Shown here piece after piece: positions 31,622 through 40,288 of a DNA stretch of 64,000 bases. Each line of letters begins with the position of its first letter. Within the stretch, counting starts at the first letter, position 1. Location of the stretch: assembly GCF_010731115.1 (NCBI RefSeq), contig NZ_AP022616.1, forward strand, positions 4,650,001 through 4,714,000. The letters run 5' to 3'. The notes beneath the pieces were generated by a model. It worked only from the letters and a program-made list of their open reading frames with translations. It was not told the origin of the DNA and made no database searches. The position numbers and the translations under genes were made by a program. The stretch is from Mycolicibacterium phocaicum. Lineage in GTDB: Bacteria > Actinomycetota > Actinomycetes > Mycobacteriales > Mycobacteriaceae.

Positions 31622-32854
31622 TCAGTCGTTGAGCAACAGGGTGTTCAGACGCCGGTGGGTTTCTAGCAAGCCCTCGTGGTCGTCGGCGCAGCCACGTGCC
31701 ATCAGCAGGTAGCCGTAGGAGCCGTCGCGCAGGTCGACTTCGGCGGTCATTGACCGTAGCGCAACGTGTTCGATGCCGGCGACGGTGCGCAACTGTGCCG
31801 ACCAATCCGGTCGTAGTCGGACTCGTTGGCCGATCGGCGGCTGGAGGGCCAACTGGTAATGGACCCCGGCTGCGTTGCCCGGCCTCCGGTCGACGATCTG
31901 TCCGGCGGCCGAGTTCAGCGCGCATTCAAAAAGGTCGATGCCGGTTTGTGCGGCAACCAGGTCGGTGATGCCGCCGCCGGGAACTCTCCCGTTCACTTCG
32001 ATGATGTGGGGCCCGGTCGTGGTCAGTTTGATCTCGATGTGTAGGCAGCCGCATTGCACGTCGAGTGCTAGTGCTGCCTTTAGCGCCACGTCTGCGACGT
32101 CGTGTCGCTCGACTGGGCTCAGTATCGCCGGGAGGAAGGCGCCGGTTTCTCGGAATGGTTCGGCTAGGGGCATGCGGCCGGTGATTGCGAGGACCGAGGG
32201 CAGCCCGTTGTCCACCACCACTTCAACCGAGACGTAGTCGCCGACGCCGCCGCGATCGGTTGGTGGGAAGTCACCGAGGAGTTCTTCGATGATGGTCGGT
32301 CGCCATGGGTTGGCGTGGCATCGGATTGCCAATTCTGCTGCCAGCGCCGGGAAATCGGGAATGCAGATGGTGTCGCGGCCCCCGTGCCCCGACGCCGGTT
32401 TCACCACGACCGGGTAGGTCAGCTTCTTGAGTAGTTCGTCGGCGCTGGTTGCCCTGGCCGGGCTGTCGATGCCGACAAACCCGGGTCCGGGTACGCCGGC
32501 ATCGGCCAGTGCGTGGCGTTGGGCGATTTTGTCGACGAGTAGCCGTGCTGTGCAGGCATGGTTTGCTGGCAAACCAATATTCCGTGCCAGGGCGGCGGCA
32601 TGCTCGATGCGTGAGTCGGCAAATGTGGTGACGCCGACGACATCGTGTAGTGTGAGCTGCGCGGTCACCTTCTCGGTGGAACTGCCGTCGGTAATGACAA
32701 CGCTTCCGAATCGTCTGAGTATTCGTGCGTCGGTCTGACCGGCTAACCAGACGAGGTGAATCCCGTTTCGTGTCGCCGTCTCTGTGAGTATGAGCAGCGG
32801 GACCGAGTCGGGTTCATATACGATCGCGATTCGACGTTCGGTGGGCACTGACAT
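31622..32854 (-). CDS. ATP-grasp carboxylate-amine ligase-like protein
   Basis: A 410-residue ATP-grasp enzyme similar to L-amino-acid ligases. Visible features are Lys109 (LLVDKIAQR), Lys152 in VVVKPASGHGGRDT, the adenine-binding IIEELL (about 188-193), and metal ligands in HIEIKLTTTGPHIIEVNGRVPGG (Glu274, Glu286, Asn288). Such enzymes join a carboxylate to an amine through an acyl phosphate. Codon use and lower GC differ from the core genes, which hints at transfer. ATG 32854 is chosen because MSVPTERRIAIVYEPDSV is the usual N-terminus and GGAGGG precedes it. Confidence 0.85.
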   Translation of the reverse strand: MSVPTERRIAIVYEPDSVPLLILTETATRNGIHLVWLAGQTDARILRRFGSVVITDGSSTEKVTAQLTLHDVVGVTTFADSRIEHAAALARNIGLPANHACTARLLVDKIAQRHALADAGVPGPGFVGIDSPARATSADELLKKLTYPVVVKPASGHGGRDTICIPDFPALAAELAIRCHANPWRPTIIEELLGDFPPTDRGGVGDYVSVEVVVDNGLPSVLAITGRMPLAEPFRETGAFLPAILSPVERHDVADVALKAALALDVQCGCLHIEIKLTTTGPHIIEVNGRVPGGGITDLVAAQTGIDLFECALNSAAGQIVDRRPGNAAGVHYQLALQPPIGQRVRLRPDWSAQLRTVAGIEHVALRSMTAEVDLRDGSYGYLLMARGCADDHEGLLETHRRLNTLLLND

Positions 32855-32924
32855 GGGTGTTTTCACCCTCCACGGGGATATCGCGACAGCTGCGGCGGTT
32901 AGCAGAGACAGGGAGATTGTGCAC

Positions 32925-33566
32925 ATGGCGGTCACCCTGCTTGACGGTCTTTGCAAATTATCTGACGGCGACGATTCCGACAACGAAACGTCAGAATTTG
33001 CTCACCTGCTGCGCGGTTGGATTCGTGAGTACCTCATGGAACCGCATAGGGACCTGGGGCGGGCGGGACCGGTGTGCCCTTTTGCCCGCGCCTCGTTGGA
33101 TCAGGACATGCTGTGGATTACCGCGGTGCACAGCGAACTACCGGCATTCTCCAAGTTGGTAGCTGAGCTGCACACACTGCGTGACACATTCCTGGAGCTG
33201 GAGCCGGCTGATGGCCCCGAGAGCCTGCTCAAGGCGGTGTTCATCGTGTTCCCCGATCTGACCGACGTCGCCGTCATCGATGCGGTGCAACAGGCACTCA
33301 AACCCGAATTCGTTGACGCCGGCCTCATGGTCGGCCAGTTCTATGACGGCTGCACCGAGCGCGGTCTCTGGAATGCCGACTTCCGTCCGCTGCAGTCGCC
33401 CGTTCCGCTCCTCGCGATACGGCACATGGTGGGCAGTGACTTCGCTTTTCTCAACACCTCGCCGGCCTGGGTCGAGGCTTACCTGCGACGGTTCGCGCCG
33501 ACCGTCCCCTCGCCAGTGCGCGCGGCCTTAGCGGACAGATTCAGCGACCCGACCCCGCCCGGCTGA
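32925..33566 (+). CDS. Uncharacterised protein with GPVCPFA motif, DUF6875-like
   Basis: A 213-residue soluble protein, divergent from the ATP-grasp gene. The motif GPVCPFARASLDQDMLW (about residue 50), repeated Phe/Pro motifs (IVFPDL, GLWNADFRPLQSPVPLLAIRHM) and a conserved-looking DFAFL appear typical of a family I recall as DUF6875; that name is not certain. No catalytic motif is obvious; the Cys and the acidic N-terminus are the most notable features. ATG 32925 has AGGGAG 9 nt upstream. Further upstream ATG 32853 would overlap the ATP-grasp start codon and is less likely. Confidence 0.7.
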   Translation: MAVTLLDGLCKLSDGDDSDNETSEFAHLLRGWIREYLMEPHRDLGRAGPVCPFARASLDQDMLWITAVHSELPAFSKLVAELHTLRDTFLELEPADGPESLLKAVFIVFPDLTDVAVIDAVQQALKPEFVDAGLMVGQFYDGCTERGLWNADFRPLQSPVPLLAIRHMVGSDFAFLNTSPAWVEAYLRRFAPTVPSPVRAALADRFSDPTPPG

Positions 33567-34218
33567 AACGCAGAGCCTGGCGTTCGCGTCGCGGACAAGA
33601 GCCCGCCGCGGCGGGGCCGTTGACCAAAAAGCGTTCGATCACCGGTCCGCATAGGTGAGCATGGTCCGCTAGGTAGGAGTATCGGCTAATAACTTAGCTC
33701 ATATCATTCACAGTTAATTTCTGTTCGACACTCGTCAGTGGTCCTCTCGGAGTTGTGGCCGCACCTCCGGGAGGAGTCGTCTTCTCGCGGATGCGTCAAG
33801 TGCAGTTCGCGGATATTCGTCAGTAATACGTGTTCAAGACCGCCGATGATGTTGGGATGACCCGGCGGGTGGTAGTGAATGGCGCGATCGGTCGTCGGCG
33901 CGCGATCAGAACTTCTTTGCGACTTCTTTGCGCCCAGAAGTTGAATTAGCACTGCATCAGTGATTTGCTAGAAGTGCTAGCGCCAGTCATTTTTCGCAGG
34001 TGGTTGGTGGGGTTTGTCGCGCGACGGCGCGACGCGGGGAACGGTGTTCGCGCACCGGCTGACGGGACTGATGCATGGCAGGGAAGTACTTCGCCGACTC
34101 GGCGGCGCAGCGGTATGCGCAGACGCTCAAGACCGCCCGATCATTGCAGAGAGGCTTGGCAGGGGTCGTCCCGACTGTCGTCGGGCAGTGTCTGTCGGCC
34201 CCGATGGGAGCGTGACGC
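33567..34218. other. Intergenic region with no supported gene
   Basis: Contains the self-complementary CCCGCCGCGGCGGG (33602-33615), a possible hairpin after the preceding gene, an AT-rich stretch near 33680-33715, and an 11-bp tandem repeat around CTTCTTTGCG (33911-33933). Only short frames of unlike composition are open. It leads into the broken PAS-GGDEF gene, so it may hold remnants of its promoter or of a lost neighbour. Confidence 0.6.
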
Positions 34219-35919
34219 ATGCATAACAATCATGCGACGGGGCACGATTCTGGTACCTCGTGGAATGTGTCAGTCGGTGCATCGGCAGCCAGCTTCCGGA
34301 GCCTCAGCGAGACCAGCCCTTACGCCGTCCTGGTGCACGATCGTGGACGTGTAGTGTACGCCAACGCCGCGGCGGCGAGTTTGACGATGGCCGAGTCGAC
34401 GGGGCAGATGGTTGGCGCTCATCACCGACTTTGTGCATCCCGCAGCAATTTTGAGCGCCTTGACCGCTCCCGGCGACTCAGGCCAGGCATCGGCACCAGT
34501 GATGTCGGTTTTGCTGCGCTGCGATGGAACCACGCTCGACATCGAAGCCACCACGGTAGCCACCCCGTGGGAAGGTCGCCCCGCCCATCAGACGGTGCTG
34601 CGAGCGGTGACCACGCCAATAGTGTTGCACAGCAATACAATTAACCACGAACTGCATGTCCGGCATGCGCCGGAGGCCATCATCACCGCCACCGTCGACG
34701 GCCTGATCACCGGATGGAACATCGCTGCCGAGCGGCTGTTCGGGCGATCAGTCGCCGACTCCCTCGGGCAGCTGATCCGCGACGCGCTCGGCGTCGAACT
34801 CGATGTGGTTGCCATCGCCGCAGAGGGACGTGCCCGCGACCTCACCTGATACACGTTGACAGGAGGGCCTGTGGCGGTGCGTGTCTCTGTCGCAGCGGTC
34901 GACACCGGGTACATCCTCATCTGCACCGACCGCGCCGACGCGCTCGATACCACACAGCACTATCAGTCGGTGGTGACATCGCTGGACCGCGGCATCGTGG
35001 TCATCAATCGTGACGGCACCATCGCCTCCATCAATCCGGCCGCCATCCGCATCCGCGGACCCGGGGGCGGACGCTTTCCTAGTACACATGCTGAGCGCGC
35101 GCTGGACTACCCGGTTTCGACACCGAGGGAAACATGGTGCCTGCCCCGCAGCGGCCGGCCAACATCACCTTGCGCACCGGGCAGCCCGTCTACGCGCAGG
35201 TTCTCGGCCTGCGTCGCGACGATGGCCATCAATCCTGGATTTCGTTCACCACAACCTTGCTCAACCCCGATGAACCCGAACGTTCGCCGATTGTCATGTC
35301 GCTCACTGACGTCACCACCGAGCACCTGACCAATCTGCATCTGCGCCGCGCGGCGCACCACGACACGCTCACCGGGCTACCCAATCGTGGCCGCGCCCTG
35401 GCGATGATCACTGCGGCCATGACGCCCAGCGACCACCCTCATCTGGCGGCGCTGATGTTCATCGACATCGATCAACTCAAACGGATTAATGACTCGCTGG
35501 GGCACCACGTTGGCGATGTGGTGTTGCAAGCCTGCGCTGAGCGTCTCCAGGGGGCGATCCGCGCGACCGACACCCTCGCCCGTGTCGGCGGCGACGAATT
35601 CGTGGTGCTCGTCGCTGCACCAGCCAGCGCCGCAGACCTTCAGCAGATCGCTCGGCGGCTGCACCACGCCCTCGAGAACCCAATCGTCACCGATGAGCAC
35701 ACCATCGCCGTCAGCGCCAGTATCGGCGTTGCCGGCGTCGACCCGACCCGGCCAACAACGCCCACCGATCTTCTACGCCAGGCCGATGCCGCCATGTATC
35801 AGGCCAAAGCGACAGGTTCGGGCGAAACCCGATTCTTGTCGGTACATTCGGCCACCCCTCGGCACCGATCCGACGCAGACCCGCGTCATTCCTCTACGCC
35901 GCCCGAACGCAGGTTGTAG
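34219..35919 (+). pseudogene. Degraded PAS-PAS-GGDEF diguanylate cyclase
   Basis: Reading across three frames gives a PAS-type sensor followed by a diguanylate cyclase. The first PAS (SASFRSLSETSPYAVLVHDRG) shifts frame near 34410 to continue as LITDFVHPAAIL. A second block is interrupted by an in-frame TGA at 34847-34849, resumes as YTLTGGPVAVRVSV, and a further PAS-like region (SLDRGIVVINRDGTIASINPAA) shifts again near 35060-35120 into FDTEGNMVPAP. The GGDEF domain itself (RVGGDEFVVLVA, TLTGLPNRGRAL) is intact to 35919. The lesions suggest a pseudogene, though ATG 35134 could still express a short cyclase. Confidence 0.8.
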
Positions 35920-36579
35920 GTATGCGGCGGGAAACGTAGGCCATTCTCAGCTTGCTCGGCGCGCGCGGTACATCGCCTTGTCGGCGCGGTGCACGCTTCC
36001 ATCGGAAAGCGTTTGCCCTTCCATAGTGGTGCGATCGCCTCCTCATCGGCATAAAGCACTGATCCCCGTCACGTAGCGAGCCAAACGACGCGAGAGCCTC
36101 AGCATGTACCTTCCCTGCCATCGCGATGGGCGTTGCCGCCCTTGCGTTTTGCTTCGAACTTGGCGTGATCGGTGTCCTCGATGGCGGCATCGACAATGGT
36201 CGACCGCCGCCTCGATGCCGCACCCGCAAAAGAAGATGCCGTCCGCAGAAAATGGAAACCACCCCGTCTTTTCACGATTGGCCGAGCATAGATTTGTTTG
36301 CAAAGTCGACTCTCTGCCGCGCGTTTCCATTTTCGTGTAGCGGAGAACATGGAGTGGCGCATGAGGCGTATGAGACCGATTAAAAATATTCAATCGCGAT
36401 AGTTAATAAACCTTCTTCCTGTAAACTGCAAATATTTACTATGCAGTAGCAATATCAGCACTCCACGTGCGTTTATGCGGATTTTTTGAGGAATCTGTTG
36501 GCTAGTGGGCAAACATGGTAATTTCCAATAGGCCGAGCGCGGGGCGGCAAAACGCTCTGAATCCAAAGGGGATTCGATC
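35920..36579. other. Intergenic region, AT-rich toward the PGRS-like gene
   Basis: No intact gene is seen. A degraded GGDEF tail lies on the minus strand at its left end, described separately. From about 36380 to 36470 the sequence is strikingly AT-rich for this genome, with the inverted repeat ACTGCA (36425-36430) and TGCAGT (36442-36447). This is the likely promoter or leader of the PGRS-like gene at 36580. I could not place a -10 with confidence. Confidence 0.55.
35947..36045 (-). pseudogene. Remnant of a GGDEF domain C-terminus
   Basis: On the minus strand the codons read GGDRTTMEGQTLSDGSVHRA followed by DKAMYRARRAS and a stop at 35947. The segment RADKAMYRARR is the typical end of a GGDEF domain (ADxAMYxAK), and a stop precedes the segment at about 36043. 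Nothing upstream in frame looks like the rest of a cyclase. It probably records a second, older diguanylate cyclase copy on the other strand. Confidence 0.45.
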
Positions 36580-38411
36580 GTGTCCAAGCATCGCAAACAA
36601 AAGTCCGGCAGGACCTTGAGGTCCGTCAATTATCTCGCGACCGGTGCCTTGGGCGTCGCAGCCGCGAGTGCCGGCATCGTAATGGCGATTCCGCCAGGCG
36701 CGGTGGACGCGCTCACAGCGTCGCCGCGAGCGGTTGAACTCACCGATTTCAGCTTCCCGCTGGCGCCTGCGCAGGATCCGAACAACCCCTTGTGGTGGTT
36801 GACCGGGTTGTTCGGGGCGAACGCGTCGCCGCCGGGACCGAAAGCGCTCATCAAGCCGTTCGCCCCGACGACGCCGGACCCATTGGACAGTCCGTGCGGT
36901 CTGATCTGTAACGGCGCGGCAGGTACGGCTGCGCACCCGAACGGCCAAGCCGGTGGCATCTTGTTCGGTGACGGCGGCGCAGGCTGGGACAGCACCGATG
37001 CAGGAGTCAACGGCGGTGACGGCGGCGCAGCAGGTCTGCTGTTCGGTAGTGGCGGCCGAGGCGGCAACGGCGCCGACGGCACCGACGTCCTGGCCGGCAG
37101 TAACGGCGGCAAGGGCGGAAACATGGGTCTGCTCGGGCTGTTCGGGACCGGCGGCAAGGGCGGTAATGGCGGCGCAGGTGGCTTCGGTGCGACTGGCGTC
37201 ACCGGCGGCGCGGGCGGTGACGGCGTTGCTGGCACCGACGGCGCGACCGGTACGGCAGGTGCGACCGGCGCTACCGGAGCCGCAGGCGCAGCCGGCGCGG
37301 CAGGTACCGCGGGCACCGCGGGAACTGCGGGCACTGCCGGCGCGACCGGCTCCAAGGGCAGCGACTTTGTATTGATCGGGTTGAAGGGCGGCACTGGTGG
37401 CACCGGTGGTGCGGGCGCCGCGGGTGGCGCGGGTGCTTCAGGCGGCACTGGTGGTACCGGTGGCACTGGCGGAACCGGTGGCACCGGCGGAACCGGTGGT
37501 GCCGGTACGCCGGGCGGCTCCGGCGGCGGCGGTGGTGCCGGTGGGACGGGTCTGCAGGGTACTGCGGCCGGTGCCGGTGGTGCCGGTGGTGCCGGTGGCA
37601 GTGCCGGCCTGCTCACGTTGTTCGGTGGCGGCGGCCAAGGTGGTGACGGCGGTATTGGTGGCACCGGCGGAACCGGTGGCACCGGCGGTTCGGGTGGCAC
37701 CGGCGGCACGGGTGGCAATGGTGGCAATGGTGGCGCAGGCGGCAATGGTGGCGCAGGCGGCACGGGCGGTTCCGGTGGGACTGGTGGCACGGGCGGTACC
37801 GGCGGTACCGGCGGTACCGGTGGCGCCGGTGGCGACGGCATCTCGCCGATTGCCCCGCTGCCCTTCGCGATCGCAGGTGGTGCGGGTGGCACCGGCGGTG
37901 CGGGTGGTAAGGGTGGCACCGGCGGTACGGGTGGTACCGGCGGCGCGGCCGGCGTTGGTGGTGCCGGTGGCGGCGGTGCAACCGGTGGGCCGGCGGTGCG
38001 CCTGGTGCCGGAGGCAACGGCGGCCAGGGCGGCGTGGGCGGCACGGGTGGTACCGGCGGCGCTGCGGGCGCCGGCGGTGGTGGCGGTTTGTTGGGCGGCT
38101 TGGGAATTGGGTCCGGCGGCACGGCCGGCAGCACAGGTGCCACCGGCGCGAAGGGTGCGACAGGCGCGACCGGAGCGACAGGCAGCACCGGCGCAGCCGG
38201 AACGCCCGGAAAGACCGGCGCGTCCGGAAGTACGGGCGCCACTGGCGCCGGTGGCACTGCGGGTGCGGCAGGAAGCGCCGGACACACAGGTGCTGCCGGC
38301 AGCGCGGGCAGCACCGGCTCCGCGGGCCATGCGACGTTCGGTGTGAGCGGCGGCGCTGGTGGTGGCGGTGGCGGTGGAGGTGCCGGCGGTGCAGGTGGCG
38401 CCGGCGGATAA
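36580..38411 (+). pseudogene. Gly-rich PGRS-like surface protein, frameshifted
   Basis: The first part encodes an N-terminal basic segment ([11 protein letters not shown]), a hydrophobic helix (about residues 20-37), a unique region of about 100 residues and then long GGT/GGA/GNGG repeats resembling PE_PGRS and collagen-like proteins. No PE domain precedes the repeats. The Gly-rich frame ends near 37988; the repeat continues in the next frame ([18 protein letters not shown]) to a stop at 38409-38411. One extra G in GGTGGG would restore a single frame of about 610 residues. This may be a real lesion, slippage, or a sequencing error. AAAGGGG precedes the GTG start. Confidence 0.75.
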
Positions 38412-38422
38412 ACCGCGAACGA

Positions 38423-40182
38423 TCAACCGCCCTTGATGCAGAACACCTCGTCAAGGGCGGTTGTTCGTGGCCCAGCTGCGGGTTTGGCGTCCAGACGCCA
38501 TAGGTCGATCATCGCCGGACCGCGGGTGGCGTCATCGACGACGACGTATCGGTGGCCTTCAGCGGTCCGCAAGACTATGTCGTTTCGTGCGTACACGCCG
38601 GAGATGGATTGTGCGTCAGCGAAGTTGACGCCTACCTGAACGACGGTCGGCTCGGCGTTGAGGACTGCCCGCATCCTGCCGACCAAATTCTCGGGGGCGA
38701 AGAACAGCCACCCCTGGTCGAGATGGAACCAGTAGCGGCCATTGATGTGCTCGCGCAGTGCGCTGAGTTCTGCCAGTGGTTCCGTCGAGGGGTGTGATCG
38801 ACGAATTCTAGGAAGGGGTACTGCTCCAACAAGAGTGCCCGGTCTCGGCCGGCGAGACCGGTGTCGAGCACCAGGAATCGATGTGCCTGGCCTACGTCCA
38901 GACAGCAGTTCATGAATGTGTTGAGCGCCAGTTGGGTTGTTCGGATGTCCGGTCCCGCGATCAGGCTGATCGTCACCGCGGCACCCCGCTGGTGGCTGGA
39001 CATGTTGTGTACCAATGCTTCAGGGTATGCCGACGCGGCTTCGAGCAGCGCCGGAACGGACTGATCGCGGTTCCTCGCTATTCGGCTGCGGTCCTCGCCG
39101 TTGATGTCAGTACGGGCGAGCAGCTGACGGCACAACGCAAACGATTCTGCGTGCCGGCCGGTCCATGATGCGCAGACGGATTGTTCATCGAGGGCACGCC
39201 ATTGGTAGACGGACGAATCGACGAACAGGATGTCTGCCTCCGGAAGCGGTATCTCCGCTGCGCATCGTGCGAAGAGATAACCGAGCTGATACTCGCCCCG
39301 GGCACGGTACTCGGCGGCGATGGCATGTAGCGGCTCAGCGCGGGTAGGCCGGAACGCCCAAGCCCGCAGGTAAGCATCCAAGACCTGCGGCCACGGTTCG
39401 CCCAGGCGGCACATCGACCGGGCCACCTGGCATAGGGCGTAAAACGTCTCTTCGTCCCAGCCGCCCATCTCGGCGCGCCGGCCCGACCAGATTCGGGCGT
39501 TGGCGAAATCACCCAGGTTGAAATAGCTTTCGGCGAGGTAGAAGGCCGAACGTTCGTTCGTCGGGTCGCGCTGCACCTCCACCAGCAACAGGTCGCGATC
39601 CCGCTCGTACTTTCGCGGATCGTTGTTACGGGCGCCGAGTCGGCGGGACTCGATGAAGTAGTCGCCTTCGAGGCGCTCCTCGTGGAACGGCTCAGTGCAG
39701 TCGGCGTATTCGTGGACGACGCCGATGTATCGCCACGGGAGGCCGTCGCGAAATAGCTGCCGCCGCCAGTACAGCAGCCCGTCGCTGATCCGCATGGAGT
39801 AGACGTCGGCGGAGAGTCGCGTGAAGTCGGGCCGGCCGCGGACGGTGTCGTCGGCGTCCATGACCCAGATGTAGTCACTGTGGCCATGGGCGAGCTGCAG
39901 TGCTTCGGAACGGTTTTCGCCGAGATTGCGCCATCTGCGTTCGTGGACCTCCCCGGGGACTCCGAGATGCGCCATGTGATTTCGGATCGTCTCCTGGGTG
40001 CCATCGGCGGAGCCGGTATCCACGATGACCCAGTAGCTGATATAGGGCGCGACCGCATCGAGCACCTCGGTGACGATGTGTGCTTCGTTGCGCACGATCA
40101 TGTTGAGGCAGATGGTCGGCCCGGGTGGATTGTCCACTGAATCCGTATACCCGATTTCGGTTGATGTTTGCTGCGCTTCCAC
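38423..40182 (-). pseudogene. GT2 glycosyltransferase with TPR region, frameshifted
   Basis: The N-terminal 210 residues are a GT-A fold glycosyltransferase (TICLNMIVRNEAHI, VDTGSADGT, VMDADDTVRG) followed by a TPR-like region (AFYLAESYFNLGDFANARIW). The frame breaks near 38795 at a CCCC run: one more C joins FLEFVDHTP to STEPLAELSALREHING, which continues in the next frame (YWFHLDQGWLFFAPENLVGR...) to a stop at 38423. The joined protein is about 586 residues. It resembles glycosyltransferases that modify proteins or lipids; the substrate is unknown. The GTG start at 40182 is uncertain; GTG 40137 fits as well. The lesion could be an assembly error. Confidence 0.7.
38424..38463. terminator. 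13-bp inverted repeat between convergent genes
   Basis: CAACCGCCCTTGA (38424-38436) and TCAAGGGCGGTTG (38451-38463) form a perfect 13-bp stem with a 14-nt loop, between the ends of the PGRS-like and glycosyltransferase genes. It lies inside the last codons of the minus-strand gene and lacks a U-tract. A bidirectional terminator is the simplest reading. Confidence 0.55.
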
Positions 40183-40275
40183 CGAAACGGTTCAGCTCAT
40201 CCACTGCGGGCGTTCGGGAACGGCCACCAGCTTCGCCATCTGGCCCGGTGCATCGGTTTCTGTGAGCCTGCACGC

Positions 40276-40281
40276 TACGGT
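40276..40281 (+). promoter_or_regulatory. Predicted -10 element, lipoprotein peptidase operon
   Basis: TACGGT is 7 nt before the ATG at 40289 and predicts a leaderless start for the first peptidase gene. GTG 40283 in the same frame is too close to this element to be the start. Confidence 0.4.
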
Positions 40282-40288
40282 GGTGCCC

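Noticed and set aside
33704..33952. An 82-residue minus-strand frame in the gap before the GGDEF pseudogene
   Set aside because: No Shine-Dalgarno, no recognisable domain, and composition unlike the neighbours; treated as non-coding.
36099..36393. Minus-strand frames upstream of the PGRS-like gene (87-116 residues)
   Set aside because: They are mutually overlapping in different frames with no consistent domain; only the GGDEF tail at 35947 has a recognisable match.
37240..38400. Possible CRISPR or tandem DNA repeat
   Set aside because: The short periodicity follows Gly-Gly-Thr and Gly-Gly-Ala codons of the PGRS-like gene; there are no repeats with unique spacers and no cas genes.
38034..38411. 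An independent 125-residue Gly-rich gene
   Set aside because: It has no promoter or Shine-Dalgarno and continues the repeat of the upstream frame; a one-base frame break explains it better.
38423..38686. An independent 87-residue minus-strand gene
   Set aside because: The reading continues from the upstream glycosyltransferase frame after one base is restored (ALREHINGRYWFHLDQGWLFF), so it is the C-terminus of that gene.
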